Shown here: positions 1 through 10,900 of the stretch, one piece after another
Position numbering within the stretch: position 1 is the stretch's first letter
Layout of the letters: each line of letters begins with the position of its first letter
Assembly: GCF_000517425.1 (NCBI RefSeq)
Contig: NZ_CP006569.1
Coordinates: forward strand, 3,462,760 to 3,526,759
Direction of reading: 5' to 3'
Source: Sodalis praecaptivus
GTDB taxonomy: Bacteria; Pseudomonadota; Gammaproteobacteria; Enterobacterales; Enterobacteriaceae
DNA: 64,000 bases
Notes under the pieces: model-generated
What the model saw: only the letters and a program-made list of their open reading frames with translations
Databases searched by the model: none
Told to the model about the DNA's origin: nothing
Made by a program: the position numbers and the translations under genes

Positions 1-1048
<1,048 letters not shown>

Positions 1049-1061
1049 TCAGCCCGCCCGC

Positions 1062-2135
1062 TTACGACTCACCCACGCGCTCTTGGGCAGCGGCAGGGTT
1101 CCGGGTGATAAACATGGCATCCCCATAGCTGAAAAAACGGTACGCCTGCGCCACCGCTTCCCGGTAGGCCGCCAGCGTATGGCGATAACCGGCGAACGCC
1201 GATACCAACATTATCAAGGTGGACTCGGGCAGATGAAAATTGGTGATAAGCGCATCTATTACGCGAAAATGATAACCGGGATAAATAAAAATGCGCGTGT
1301 CGCCAAAAAACGGCGCCAGGGTATTCTCTCCCGCCGCCGCGGCCGCGCTCTCAAGGGAGCGCACGGAGGTGGTACCAACGGCCACGACCCGGTTGCCGCG
1401 CGCCTTGCACGCCAGAACCGCATCCACCACCTCTTGCGGCACTTCGGCATACTCCGAGTGCATCTGATGCTGTTCGATCCGATCCACCCGCACCGGCTGG
1501 AAGGTACCAGCGCCCACATGCAGGGTGACAAACGCCATTGCAACCCCTTTGGCGCGCAGCGCCGCCAGCAGCGGCTCATCGAAATGCAGGCCGGCGGTGG
1601 GCGCCGCCACCGCGCCGGGCCGTTCACCGTAAACCGTCTGATAGAGCTCACGATCCGCGGCTTCGTCGGGCCTATCGATATAGGGCGGCAAAGGCATATG
1701 GCCGGCATCATTGAGCAGCGTCAGCACATCGCGGGGGTCGTCGAAACGCAGCTCGAAAAGTGAATCGTGGCGCGCCACCATGGTGGCGGCGATGCTGTCA
1801 TCATCCCCCAACAGCAGCGCGGCGCCGGCTTTCGGTGCCTTGGACGCGCGCACGTGGGCAAGTACCCGCTTATCATCGAGAACTCTTTCCACCAGGACTT
1901 CGATTTTACCGCCGCTGACTTTGCGGCCGAACAATCGGGCGGGGATCACCCGGGTATTGTTGAATACCAGTAAATCGCCAGGCGCCAGTTTTTCCAGCAA
2001 ATCGGTAAAAACCTGATGCGCCAGTGCGCCCGTCTGGCCGTCCAGCGACAGCAGACGGCAGGCGCTGCGTTCCGCCTGCGGATAGCGGGCAATCAGATTA
2101 TCGGGTAATTCAAAAGAGAAGTCGGCAACGCGCAT
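1062..2135 (-). CDS. queA: S-adenosylmethionine:tRNA ribosyltransferase-isomerase
   Basis: Transfers and isomerises the ribosyl moiety of SAM onto preQ1-tRNA to give epoxyqueuosine. The 357 residues match the usual 356-residue QueA end to end ([19 protein letters not shown] at the start, [36 protein letters not shown], and [16 protein letters not shown] near the C-terminus). It precedes tgt by 190 bases on the same strand and is divergent from acpH. The pathway is completed here by a QueH-type epoxyqueuosine reductase at 30066-30719 rather than by a linked queG. Confidence 0.98.
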   Translation of the reverse strand: MRVADFSFELPDNLIARYPQAERSACRLLSLDGQTGALAHQVFTDLLEKLAPGDLLVFNNTRVIPARLFGRKVSGGKIEVLVERVLDDKRVLAHVRASKAPKAGAALLLGDDDSIAATMVARHDSLFELRFDDPRDVLTLLNDAGHMPLPPYIDRPDEAADRELYQTVYGERPGAVAAPTAGLHFDEPLLAALRAKGVAMAFVTLHVGAGTFQPVRVDRIEQHQMHSEYAEVPQEVVDAVLACKARGNRVVAVGTTSVRSLESAAAAAGENTLAPFFGDTRIFIYPGYHFRVIDALITNFHLPESTLIMLVSAFAGYRHTLAAYREAVAQAYRFFSYGDAMFITRNPAAAQERVGES

Positions 2136-2239
2136 GGCAGATCACTTCAGCATAAAAACAGGCGGCTTAGTCTAGGGCTATGCGTTCCGCCCTGCAAGAA
2201 TTAAGCTATGTCGCGCCGCTTTTGCCGTATACTGATGTA

Positions 2240-2827
2240 ATGAATTTTCTTGCTCATCTGCATCTCGCCACCCTGGCCCATAGCTCCCTGCTCGGAAATC
2301 TGATGGCGGATTTTGTCCGCGGCGATCCCGAAGGCCTCTATTCACCCGCGATTGTGGCGGGGATTCGTATGCATCGCCGAATTGATAGCCTTACCGATAG
2401 TCACGAAGCGGTAAAGCAGGTGCGCACGCTGTTTTCGCCCGCGACGCGGCGGGTGGCGCCTATCGCGCTGGATGTCGTCTGGGATCATTTTCTGTCGCGC
2501 CACTGGCTGCGGGTCGAGCCACAGTTGCCGCTGACGGAATTCGTTTTGCGGGCGCAGCGGGAAATCGCGCCCGCGCTGCCGGATACGCCGGCGGGGTTTC
2601 AATCCCTTAACCGCTATCTGTGGCGGGAACGCTGGCTGCTGCGCTATGCCGATGGGCCTTTTCTGGCCCAGGTGCTAAACGGTATGGCCCAGCGCCGCCC
2701 GCGGCTGTCGGCTCTGGGCGAGATTTATCCGGAGATCCAGACCCATTATGACCGGCTGGAAACGGCGTTTTGGCAACTTTATCCAGCGATGATGCATGCA
2801 GCGCGCCAGGGCGCGCTGGGCCACTGA
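2240..2827 (+). CDS. acpH: acyl carrier protein phosphodiesterase
   Basis: Hydrolyses 4'-phosphopantetheine from holo-ACP (AcpH/YajB, HD-like fold). The 195-residue product [20 protein letters not shown]... matches the 193-residue E. coli protein throughout: [48 protein letters not shown] start 20 codons upstream is possible, but the family begins at this MNFLAH. No ribosome binding site precedes the ATG. A TATACT hexamer at 2228-2233 sits only seven bases before it, which could mean a leaderless message (inference). Divergent from queA, as in E. coli. Confidence 0.96.
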   Translation: MNFLAHLHLATLAHSSLLGNLMADFVRGDPEGLYSPAIVAGIRMHRRIDSLTDSHEAVKQVRTLFSPATRRVAPIALDVVWDHFLSRHWLRVEPQLPLTEFVLRAQREIAPALPDTPAGFQSLNRYLWRERWLLRYADGPFLAQVLNGMAQRRPRLSALGEIYPEIQTHYDRLETAFWQLYPAMMHAARQGALGH

Positions 2828-3205
2828 GCGCGGTCGCTGATCGCCCGGTCGTCCAGTGGCGTGACCACCCACCGGCAACGAGGCCCGCGCCCGCTCTGTC
2901 TGAAGACGTGTCCGCCTGTCATCCATATGTCTCACGCCCACTTTGTCTGTTGACGAGTCCCGCGCTCCGTGGCGGGGCCGGGTGGTCTGTCCGTCCAGTT
3001 ATATCGCCAACTCTTCGCCGCATGGCCGGTTCCCCCCCATCGAGAATTGCCCTTTCGGTAGACAAGGGGAACCGTGCGCGGCACCACCTTTTGCCGCGCC
3101 GTACGCAATGTCCTAGAAATGACCCAACGTCCCGTCGTTGCCGACGGCGATAGGGGGTGTTATGAATAGCGCTAGGCAATCATCCCACAGGAAGGAGTCC
3201 TGGCC
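2828..3205 (+). other. intergenic spacer, no gene seen
   Basis: 378 bases between acpH and the amidase gene. Open frames here are short, arginine- and proline-rich and unlike any family I know. A good ribosome binding site (GGAAGGAG, 3190-3197) at its right end serves the amidase. No convincing terminator or promoter was seen. Confidence 0.5.
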
Positions 3206-3979
3206 ATGTACCCCATCGATGCGACAAGTTACCGTTCAGTAAAAGGATTTAACCAACGCGTACGCTTTCTGATTATGCATTACACCGCTCTCAATTTCGC
3301 CGACTCGGTCAACGCGCTGAGCGGCGACGCGACCCTCAGCGCGCATTATCTGGTGCCCAATCCCGACGATCAAAGCTATATCGACGCCGGCTTCAATGAT
3401 ATGCGCATTTTCAACCTGGTGGACGAGAAGGATCGCGCTTGGCACGCCGGCCTTAGCGCCTGGGCCGGGCGCAACAATCTCAACGATACGTCTATCGGGA
3501 TAGAAAATGTCAACCTGGCGTCGGTTAACGCGGGGAAATGGACCTTCCCGCCTTATCCTGCGGTGCAAGTCGAGGCCATCATTCAATTAGCGCAGTCTGT
3601 CCTGCAACACTATCCGGATATCACCCCCACCCAGGTGGTCGGCCATAGTGATGTTGCCCCCGGCCGGAAATTCGATCCCGGCGCGGCGTTTCCCTGGAAA
3701 AAGTTGTACGAAGCGGGCATAGGCGCCTGGTTTGATGATGCGACCAAACAGCAGTATAGCGACGAGTTTGCTGAGCACGGGACGCCTGACCAGGCGGCGA
3801 TAAAAGCCAAACTCAAGACCTACGGCTATAACGTCGCGGGAGCAACAGGCGCCGGCGGCTATAAAAACCTTATCCAGGCTTTTCAATTGCATTTTCGCCC
3901 CGCTGACTGGCAGGGCACGGTGGATAATGAAACCGCGGCAATTCTCTACGCTTTGGTAGATAAATATTTCAACAAGTGA
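3206..3979 (+). CDS. N-acetylmuramoyl-L-alanine amidase with C-terminal peptidoglycan-binding domain (AmpD/AmiD type)
   Basis: Predicted zinc amidase cutting the MurNAc-L-Ala bond. Amidase_2 fold at residues 15-170 with candidate zinc ligands His25 (IMHYTA), His147 (VVGHSDVAPG) and Asp157, and Lys155 of GRKFDPG in the usual catalytic position. Residues 200-256 look like a PG_binding_1 domain. This layout matches E. coli AmiD, but AmiD is an outer-membrane lipoprotein. Here the protein starts MYPIDATSYRSV with no signal peptide, and an in-frame stop (TAG, 3173-3175) with no other usable start excludes one upstream. It may therefore act in the cytoplasm like AmpD, or leave the cell by another route. 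Convergent with the secreted LD-carboxypeptidase gene. Confidence 0.85.
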   Translation: MYPIDATSYRSVKGFNQRVRFLIMHYTALNFADSVNALSGDATLSAHYLVPNPDDQSYIDAGFNDMRIFNLVDEKDRAWHAGLSAWAGRNNLNDTSIGIENVNLASVNAGKWTFPPYPAVQVEAIIQLAQSVLQHYPDITPTQVVGHSDVAPGRKFDPGAAFPWKKLYEAGIGAWFDDATKQQYSDEFAEHGTPDQAAIKAKLKTYGYNVAGATGAGGYKNLIQAFQLHFRPADWQGTVDNETAAILYALVDKYFNK

Positions 3980-4043
3980 GTGCTGGCTCACTTGCTGTTA
4001 CCGTGGCGCTGCCGGTGGATTATGCTATCGCTTACAGCACATG

Positions 4044-5084
4044 TTATTCCACCGCACGCGCATTTCTCTGCTGCCCTCTTTTCGGCTCAGGCCGAATAGC
4101 CGGCTGCCGCAAAGTGCAATATTCCTGTTCGGCAGGACAAGTAATAACCGCCTGATGCTTAAGTAACATTGGATTATTCGTCGCCCCATGACCGAAATAA
4201 GGGTAATAATACACCGGAATCGGCGTGGCATCGGCGAAATCACGGATCACGCTTTTGAAAATCAATCGCTCTTCATCGCTGGCCGAGAGGGGATAAAATT
4301 GGCCGAAAATGATCGCATTGGGCGTAAAGTCTTTTTTATATTGCAATTGATGTAGTGCCCGGTCGAGTTGTTTATAAGTGACGCCGGTATCCTCCAGCAA
4401 GAGTATTTCATCGCGCAGGTATTTTTCGTAGCGGGTGGAAAACAGCGATTGAAGCAACGTCAGATTACCGCCCATCAATACCCCTGAGACGCCGGCCCTC
4501 GCCGGCGTATTCAGCGGCAGGATACCGGGATAACTCACCCCATGGGTTATCGCGTCGAAGGTTTGGCGCAACCCCGTATTCATATTTATCCCCTTCTCCC
4601 CCTGGCGTTGATAGATATCTTTATTGTTGGCCGCCACGATGCCATGGACGCTGCGCCATCCGACATGTTTATTAATAAAATCATGAATGGCCGTGACATC
4701 GCTAAAGCCAACGAGGATTTTTTCACGGGCGCCGTGGATATTCGTCAAATTCGCAAACAGATGCGGCAGAAGGTTGAGCGCCCCTGACCCGCCGCGAACA
4801 AACCACAAATACTCGACGTCATCATCGGTCAATGCCTTGACCAAATTTTCCGCCCGCGCCCGATCGGTATTGACATAGCCGAAGTCGGAAACCTGTTGAT
4901 CAAGGTACTGTCTATTGACCTGAAAACCTTGCCGCTTAAACGCCGTCACAATATCCGGGATGTTGTGCTCGTCATATTCAGATGAGCTGGAAATAAGATG
5001 CACCGTTTTTGCCATAATTGTTCCCGCATGAAGTGATAAACATAAACAGCATGCCGCCATAAATATTCCCTTTGTCATTCCCAT
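4044..5084 (-). CDS. secreted LD-carboxypeptidase, peptidase family S66 (LdcA/MccF type)
   Basis: 346 residues of the S66 serine peptidase family. LdcA removes the terminal D-Ala from the L,D bond of murein tetrapeptides during recycling; the related MccF cleaves microcin C. The expected catalytic triad is present: Ser100 (FVRGGSGA), Glu231 (LLLEDTGV), His299 (YFGHGATNN). Classical LdcA is cytoplasmic, but residues 1-25 here form a clear signal peptide (MTKGIFMAACCLCLSLHA, cleavage near GTIMA/K), so the enzyme is expected in the periplasm. The C-terminus carries an extra basic tail with two cysteines. The start could be Met1 or Met3. Substrate specificity cannot be read from sequence. Confidence 0.88.
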   Translation of the reverse strand: MGMTKGIFMAACCLCLSLHAGTIMAKTVHLISSSSEYDEHNIPDIVTAFKRQGFQVNRQYLDQQVSDFGYVNTDRARAENLVKALTDDDVEYLWFVRGGSGALNLLPHLFANLTNIHGAREKILVGFSDVTAIHDFINKHVGWRSVHGIVAANNKDIYQRQGEKGINMNTGLRQTFDAITHGVSYPGILPLNTPARAGVSGVLMGGNLTLLQSLFSTRYEKYLRDEILLLEDTGVTYKQLDRALHQLQYKKDFTPNAIIFGQFYPLSASDEERLIFKSVIRDFADATPIPVYYYPYFGHGATNNPMLLKHQAVITCPAEQEYCTLRQPAIRPEPKRGQQRNARAVE

Positions 5085-5442
5085 TGACTTTTATATCCTT
5101 TTTCCATTCCATCAAGCGCGCTGGTCTGAATTACCCTCGACACGCCCTCTTTTCCGCGTTCGGTTCTCCCAAAGAGAGTATTGCCGAACGCAGACGTCGC
5201 GACAACCGCTAAAATTACGCGCGCTAGGGGCCTTGCTCTCGCCATGCCGTTACCAGCGCGCCTGGCGACATCCCGCTGCGACATGCTGCGCCACCCGAGG
5301 TAAAAATTATCGCGGCAGCGTGAGGAACAGTCTGAGTGAGTTTATCGTTTCCCCTTCAATGAACAGGCGGGAAATAAAGAATCCCGCCTTTGTTGACCCG
5401 CCGCTAGTTCGCGCCAGCTCTACGGAAGGCACCGCTATGATG

Positions 5443-5479
5443 ACAAGGTTCACCTATCGCTTCGATAGGCATAACCTAT
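5443..5479 (+). promoter_or_regulatory. OxyR operator upstream of the peroxiredoxin gene
   Basis: OxyR binds four tetranucleotides spaced by seven bases (ATAG-N7-CTAT-N7-ATAG-N7-CTAT). Here CTAT at 5454-5457, ATAG at 5465-5468 and CTAT at 5476-5479 are exact with exact spacing. The outermost element (5443-5446, ACAA) is degenerate. It ends about 20 bases before a weak -35, as expected for an activated promoter. Confidence 0.8.
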
Positions 5480-5501
5480 TTAACCAATCGGTACGGTTGA
5501 C

Positions 5502-5530
5502 TTTATTCCCCCCCGGCGCGGCCTTATACT
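5502..5530 (+). promoter_or_regulatory. probable sigma-70 promoter of the peroxiredoxin gene
   Basis: A -10 element TATACT (5525-5530) lies 17 bases from a poor -35 (TTTATT, 5502-5507), just downstream of the OxyR site. A better-looking TTGACT at 5497-5502 would give a 22-base spacer, which is too long. A weak -35 beside an activator site fits OxyR activation. Confidence 0.55.
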
Positions 5531-5581
5531 AAGCCGGCTCAAATCCTATCAATCCGCAAACGCTATTTTACAGGAGTAAAT

Positions 5582-6184
5582 ATGGTCCTGGTCACTCGTC
5601 AAGCCCCCGATTTTACCGCCGCCGCCGTGCTCGGCACGGGTGAAATCGTTGACAATTTCAATCTTAAAGCCCATATCCAGGGTAAACCGGCGGTCATTTT
5701 CTTCTGGCCGATGGACTTCACCTTCGTCTGCCCGTCCGAACTGATTGCTTTTGACAAACGTTACGCAGAATTCCAGAAGCGCGGCGTGGAAATCATCGGC
5801 GTCTCTTTTGACTCAGAGTTTGTACACAACGCCTGGCGCCAGGTCCCCACCGACAAGGGCGGTATAGGACCGGTCAAGTATCCGATGGTAGCGGACATCA
5901 AACGCGAAATCATCAAAGCCTATGGCATTGAGCATCCGGACGCCGGCGTCGCGCTGCGCGGTTCGTTCCTCATCGACAAAGACGGGATTGTTCGCCATCA
6001 GGTCGTTAACGACCTGCCGCTGGGCCGCAATATCGATGAAATGATGCGCATGGTCGATGCCCTGCAATTCCATGAAGAACACGGCGAAGTTTGCCCGGCA
6101 CAGTGGGAAAAAGGGCAGGAAGGGATGGGGGCTTCACCGGAAGGTGTCGCCAAATATCTGTCTGAGAACCTGACCAGACTGTAA
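5582..6184 (+). CDS. 2-Cys peroxiredoxin (AhpC/TSA family)
   Basis: Reduces hydrogen peroxide, organic peroxides and peroxynitrite in the cytoplasm. The 200 residues show the peroxidatic Cys50 in DFTFVCPSE and the resolving Cys171 in GEVCPAQW, the signature of a typical 2-Cys enzyme forming inter-subunit disulfides. It is of the TsaA/PrxC type found at this locus in Serratia and Yersinia, rather than the AhpC partnered with AhpF; no ahpF is nearby, so the reductant is probably thioredoxin (inference). A ribosome binding site (CAGGAG) precedes the ATG. Single-gene unit with an OxyR operator upstream and a strong terminator downstream. Confidence 0.95.
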   Translation: MVLVTRQAPDFTAAAVLGTGEIVDNFNLKAHIQGKPAVIFFWPMDFTFVCPSELIAFDKRYAEFQKRGVEIIGVSFDSEFVHNAWRQVPTDKGGIGPVKYPMVADIKREIIKAYGIEHPDAGVALRGSFLIDKDGIVRHQVVNDLPLGRNIDEMMRMVDALQFHEEHGEVCPAQWEKGQEGMGASPEGVAKYLSENLTRL

Positions 6185-6230
6185 TCAGCTTCCGCCAGAT
6201 CAGAGAGGGCACGCGCCCTGTCCGTCTAAC

Positions 6231-6259
6231 GCCGGTCAGCCAAGCTGACCGGCTTTTTT
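6231..6259 (+). terminator. rho-independent terminator after the peroxiredoxin gene
   Basis: Perfect 10-bp stem (GCCGGTCAGC / GCTGACCGGC) with a 3-base loop and six Ts. Confidence 0.93.
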
Positions 6260-6332
6260 ATACCCTGTGCCCGCGCCTACCCGGGAGCTAACCCGATAAA
6301 GCCGCCCTCGCATCCCCTGCCGGGCTTTGCGC

Positions 6333-7700
6333 TCAAGAGGCGGTCACGCGCTTCGTTGTTACCCAGCGGTATCCCAGCAAGAGCAGTAAAACCCACACCG
6401 CACCGACGTATAACGACACCCGGGTGGTGGGGAAGTAGCCAATCAAGCCGATAATAAACAGCAGAAAGACGACGCCGAGGCCTGCGGTGATAGCGCCGCC
6501 GGGCAATGGGAATTTCAGCGCCCTCACCTGCTCGGGCTTGAGCCTGCGGCGAAAGGCGATTTGCGAACACAAGATCATGATCCACACCCATACGGTGGCA
6601 AACGTGGCCAGCGAGGCGATCATCAGGAAGACATTTTCCGGCATGAGGTAATTCAAGTAGACCGCCACCAGCATCGCCATCATCATCACCAGCACCGTGA
6701 TCCAGGGAATGCCGTGACGGGATACGCGCCGAAAGATGCGCGGCGCATGCCCCTGCCCCGCCATGTCGTGCAACATGCGCCCGACGCCAAACACATCGCT
6801 GTTAATGGCCGAGAGCGACGCCGTCAGCACGACGAAATTCAACAGGCCGGCGGCGACAGGAATGCCCAAATTCTGGAACGTCAGTACAAACGGGCTACCG
6901 CCGGTACCCACCTGATTCCACGGATAGATGGACATGATAACCGCCAGGGTGCCGACATAAAATAGCAGGATACGCCAGGGAACGGAGTTGATGGCCCGCG
7001 GGATAGAGCGCTCAGGATCCCGCGCTTCGCCGGCGGTGATGCCGATGATTTCAATACCGCCGTAAGCGAACATCACCATTTGCAGCGAAAGAATCATCCC
7101 CCCGACGCCGTGGCTGAAGAAGCCGCCGTGGCGCCACAAATTCGCCACACCGGTAGGTTGGCCGCCGTTGCCGATGCCCCACAGGATAATGCCGATGCCG
7201 GCGAGGATCATGACGATAATGGTGGCAACTTTGAAAAATGAGAACCAGAACTCCAGCTCGCCAAACGCTTTGACGCTCAGTAAATTGATCGCGCCGATGA
7301 ATAACACCACGCTTAACACCCAGACCCAATGCGGTACCAACGGGAACCACACGCCCATATAGATGCCGAAGGCGGTCACATCGGCAATGGCAACAATCAG
7401 GATTTCAAAACAGTAGGTCCAGCCGGTAATGTAGCCCGCCATGGGGCCCAAATTATCCTGCGCATAGCGGGAGAACGAACCGGCATTGGGGTTTTCCACG
7501 GACATTTCCCCCAGGGCGCGCATGATAACGTAGGCCGCCAGGCCGCCTATCAAATAAGCCAGCAGTACGCTAGGACCGGCCATTTGTATCGCATCAGCGG
7601 AACCATAGAACAACCCGGTACCGATGGCGGAGCCAAGCGCCATAAAGCGAATATGCCGGGTGGAAAGCCCCCGCTTCAGCGAAGGGGTGGAAGATTGCAT
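6333..7700 (-). CDS. proY: proline-specific amino-acid permease
   Basis: 455-residue APC-superfamily permease matching E. coli ProY (457) closely from [31 protein letters not shown] onward (given here as overlapping short blocks [13 protein letters not shown] and [12 protein letters not shown]). Twelve hydrophobic segments are visible. The GSAIGTGLF motif of helix 1 and the helix 6 region ([17 protein letters not shown]) are the substrate-binding unwound helices of the family. Same strand as brnQ, 74 bases downstream, and probably cotranscribed as in E. coli. E. coli has malZ between this gene and acpH; malZ is absent here. Confidence 0.96.
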   Translation of the reverse strand: MQSSTPSLKRGLSTRHIRFMALGSAIGTGLFYGSADAIQMAGPSVLLAYLIGGLAAYVIMRALGEMSVENPNAGSFSRYAQDNLGPMAGYITGWTYCFEILIVAIADVTAFGIYMGVWFPLVPHWVWVLSVVLFIGAINLLSVKAFGELEFWFSFFKVATIIVMILAGIGIILWGIGNGGQPTGVANLWRHGGFFSHGVGGMILSLQMVMFAYGGIEIIGITAGEARDPERSIPRAINSVPWRILLFYVGTLAVIMSIYPWNQVGTGGSPFVLTFQNLGIPVAAGLLNFVVLTASLSAINSDVFGVGRMLHDMAGQGHAPRIFRRVSRHGIPWITVLVMMMAMLVAVYLNYLMPENVFLMIASLATFATVWVWIMILCSQIAFRRRLKPEQVRALKFPLPGGAITAGLGVVFLLFIIGLIGYFPTTRVSLYVGAVWVLLLLLGYRWVTTKRVTAS

Positions 7701-7774
7701 GACCCATTACCTTTTATTGCACAAGAAAAAACCACGGAACGGTGTCCGTGGTCAGTTGATTGCCTCGCCGACGC

Positions 7775-9091
7775 TCAAAGAACGGAGATTTGCTGCCGTC
7801 CGCGGGATTGATCGTAAGCCGCCGCGACGACAAGCATGACCAGCGTCGGCGGTAGCCAGGCCAGTCCCTGCGCGCTCAGCGGCAGGCGATCCACCCAGGC
7901 CGGGAGAATGTCGGGATAGGCCGACACCTTGATGCCATCCAGGCAGCCAAACACCAGACTGACCAGCATGCCGGGCGCAACAAGGCGGGCGCTGGAATGC
8001 CACCAGCGCAGCGTAAAACTCAGCAGGATCAGGACGATGCACGGTGGATAGATAGCGGTAAGCACCGGTACGGAAATGCTGATCAAATGGCTAAGGCCCA
8101 GGTTGGACACCACCATGGAGAACAGCCCCAGCAGGAACACCCACTTGCCATAGCCCATGCCGGTATGTTCGCTGAAAAATTCAGCGCAGGCGCAGGTCAG
8201 GCCCACCGCGGTCACCAAACAAGCTATCGTTATCAGCACCGTCAAAAAACCGCTACCGGCGGCGCCGAAGATGTACTGCACATAGGCGTGCAAGATTTCG
8301 GCGCCGTTTTGCGCCCCCGGCACCAGCACGCCGCTGCCTGAACCTAACTTGAACAGCGTCAGATAGACCGCCGTCAAACCGATACCGGCAATCAGTCCGG
8401 CCAGAACGGTGTAACGGGTCAGCAAGTGGGCGCTCGCCACGCCGCGCGAACGGGCGGCGTTGACGATAACGATGCCGAATACCATCGCGCCCAGGGTATC
8501 CATGGTGAGATAGCCGTTGACGAATCCGCTGGAAAACGGCAGGTGACTATAGCCTGCGGACACCGGCAACGGCTGGCCCGCCGGCCACAGCATCGCCGCA
8601 ATGCCCAATACCGCGAGCGCGATGATCTTAAGCGGCGCCAGGACATGGCCCACCGTATCCAGCAAGCGGCCGGGGTACAGGGAAATACCGATGACCACGG
8701 CGAAATAGATCAGGCTGTAAATCAGCAAAGGCAGTTCGCCGTTGCCGGCGAAGGGGGCCACGCCGACCGCAAATGAGACGGTCGCGGTGCGCGGTGTAGC
8801 GAACAGCGGGCCCACCGCCAGATAACACACGACAGCCAGAAGCAGACCGGCTTTATGGCCGATAGGGGAGCTGAGCGCATCAATGCCGCCCCCGACCCGC
8901 GCCAGCGCGATAACGGTAATGACCGGCAGACCGACCGCGGTAATCAAAAAGCCCGCCGCCGCCAGCCAAACGTGCTGACCGGATTGCAGGCCCACCATGG
9001 GCGGAAAAATGATATTTCCGGCGCCGACAAACAGAGCAAAGGTCATAAAACCCAGCGCGAGGATGTCTTTGGAGGTTAAACGTTTAGTCAT
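7775..9091 (-). CDS. brnQ: branched-chain amino acid:Na+ symporter
   Basis: LIVCS-family carrier for leucine, isoleucine and valine in the inner membrane. The 438 residues match E. coli BrnQ (439): [37 protein letters not shown], about twelve hydrophobic segments, and a basic C-terminus. First gene of a likely brnQ-proY unit. In E. coli phoR lies directly upstream; here a MetE-C-like gene and a PstS-like gene intervene. Confidence 0.97.
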   Translation of the reverse strand: MTKRLTSKDILALGFMTFALFVGAGNIIFPPMVGLQSGQHVWLAAAGFLITAVGLPVITVIALARVGGGIDALSSPIGHKAGLLLAVVCYLAVGPLFATPRTATVSFAVGVAPFAGNGELPLLIYSLIYFAVVIGISLYPGRLLDTVGHVLAPLKIIALAVLGIAAMLWPAGQPLPVSAGYSHLPFSSGFVNGYLTMDTLGAMVFGIVIVNAARSRGVASAHLLTRYTVLAGLIAGIGLTAVYLTLFKLGSGSGVLVPGAQNGAEILHAYVQYIFGAAGSGFLTVLITIACLVTAVGLTCACAEFFSEHTGMGYGKWVFLLGLFSMVVSNLGLSHLISISVPVLTAIYPPCIVLILLSFTLRWWHSSARLVAPGMLVSLVFGCLDGIKVSAYPDILPAWVDRLPLSAQGLAWLPPTLVMLVVAAAYDQSRGRQQISVL

Positions 9092-9594
9092 GGGTTTGTA
9101 TTAAAGCCTGTAGTAAATCCAAATAAGAAATTCTTATGACTGCGCGGTGCTCAACACACCTTTGGCCGAAACGATCGGCATCGCGTAAACGGCCGTTAAG
9201 CCGGACAGAATAATCATGCGGGGAAGCAATACTGACGGGCGGCGCAACGGCGGCTAATTTAATAGTTTATAGCGGTTGCTGGCAAGTCCATCCGGCAAAA
9301 CTGGCACTAAAATCTGCTTTTTGAATAATATTTAGGTTAAGTATTCAAATGTTCCCTTTTCTGCGCTACATGATAACCCGTCTGACGACGAAAATCGCCA
9401 GCGCGACATAAGAAATTGCGATGGACGACATGGACACGGGGCGTGCGGGCGACATAGGGCGAGCGAACCGCTGCGCAGTTCAAAATCTGGCACCGGCTGT
9501 GGCTGTGGTTAAAGACGAGGTTTAGACTTCCATTGACGCAGACGGTGGCAACGACTTGAGCGCGGGCAGAGAAGAACCGCCCGCGCACGCGTTA
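9092..9594 (-). other. intergenic spacer upstream of brnQ
   Basis: 503 bases that should hold the brnQ promoter. I see AT-rich stretches around 9255-9345 but no site I can name and no credible coding frame. The 3' part next to the MetE-C-like gene (9550-9594) is GC-rich. Confidence 0.4.
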
Positions 9595-10698
9595 TCACCA
9601 GGCGCGGCGAGCGATATCAAGCACTAACTTCAGCTTATCCCACTGCTGCTGTTCGCTCAGCATATTGCCCTCTTCGGTAGAAGCGAAACCGCATTGCGGG
9701 CTTAGGCACAGCTGATCCAGGCTGACATACTGGCTGGCTTCACGGATGCGTGCCAGCACCGCCTGGGGGTCTTCCAGCGTCGGCGTTTTCGAGGTAATAA
9801 GCCCCAGCACCGCCTGCTGATGTCCGGGTTTGATAAAGCGCAGCGGTTCAAAGCCGCCAGCGCGTTCGGTATCGTACTCCAGGAAAAAGGCATCCACCTT
9901 CACTTGACCGAACAGGATGGGCGCGACCGGCTCATAACCTCCTTCGGAAATCCAGGTGGAGCGGAAGTTCCCGCGGCAAACGTGCAGGCTCACCACCAAA
10001 TCCTTCGGCTTACCGGCCAGCGCTTTATTCAGCACCTCAGCGTAAATCTGCGCCAGAGCGTCCGGATCATCGCCACGTTCGCGCATTTGACGCTTTTGAT
10101 CTTCCGAGCACAGATAGCCCCAGACGGTATCGTCCAACTGCAAATAGCGGCAGCCGGCGGCATAAAACGCGGCAATGGCATCGCGCCAGGTCTGTGCCAG
10201 ATCGTCGAAGTATTCCGCCAAATCGGGGTAGACGGCCCTATCGATCGCCGCGCGCCCGCCGCGGAAATGCAAGACGCTCGGACTGGGAATGGTCATTTTC
10301 GGCACCGCGTCGCCGGCCACGCTTTTCAGGAAACGGAAATCCTCCAGCATCGGGTGATGGCGAAATCCCAGTTTACCGGTGACCTTGACGCTCCGGGCTT
10401 TGGTCTGCACGCCCTGAAATTGAATGCCGTGGTCGGGCTGGTACCCTTCCACCCCGTCCAATCCTTCAAAGAAATCCATATGCCACCAGGCGCGGCGGAA
10501 CTCCCCGTCCGTTACGACCTGCAGCCCCAGCGCGCGCTGCTCCGCGACGACGCGTGCAATCTCGTTGTCTTCCACGGCGCGCAGCTGCGCGGCATCTATC
10601 TCGCCATCGGTGAAACGCTGGCGGGCCTGCTTTATCGCGGCGGGACGTAACAGACTGCCGACCACATCGGCGCGGAAAGGGGCTTGGGTTCTTTGCAT
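9595..10698 (-). CDS. cobalamin-independent methionine synthase C-domain-like protein (YxjG/YxjH type)
   Basis: 367 residues resembling the C-terminal catalytic half of MetE, like the stand-alone B. subtilis YxjG/YxjH proteins. Putative zinc ligands are His239 and Cys241 (SLHVCRGN), Glu274 (FFLEYD) and Cys336 (LSPQCGFAS), all expected for methyl transfer to a thiol. The N-terminal MetE half, needed to bind folate, is absent, so the methyl donor is unknown. The start MQRTQAPF is preferred over one ten codons upstream because GGAG lies eight bases before it. The neighbouring genes suggest no function; it is inserted between brnQ and the phoBR operon relative to E. coli. Confidence 0.9.
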   Translation of the reverse strand: MQRTQAPFRADVVGSLLRPAAIKQARQRFTDGEIDAAQLRAVEDNEIARVVAEQRALGLQVVTDGEFRRAWWHMDFFEGLDGVEGYQPDHGIQFQGVQTKARSVKVTGKLGFRHHPMLEDFRFLKSVAGDAVPKMTIPSPSVLHFRGGRAAIDRAVYPDLAEYFDDLAQTWRDAIAAFYAAGCRYLQLDDTVWGYLCSEDQKRQMRERGDDPDALAQIYAEVLNKALAGKPKDLVVSLHVCRGNFRSTWISEGGYEPVAPILFGQVKVDAFFLEYDTERAGGFEPLRFIKPGHQQAVLGLITSKTPTLEDPQAVLARIREASQYVSLDQLCLSPQCGFASTEEGNMLSEQQQWDKLKLVLDIARRAW

Positions 10699-10900
10699 TT
10701 TACTGCTCCAGGAGGGCGTCATCCTCATGATGATCGCGTTAGTTTAGCGACGGTATAGTCACGCTTCGGAATGAAGGGACATCCAGACGTCTATATGTCT
10801 CAGGCGCAGTGTGTCACTTCACCTAACGCCGCACAAACGAGAAAATTTCAACGCTATTGAATTTTATTCATGATCGTTGTGAGATTTTCACTTTGGCGAT

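Noticed and set aside
5233-5532. Small gene before the peroxiredoxin
   Set aside because: It would run through the OxyR operator and promoter, has no ribosome binding site and no recognisable sequence.
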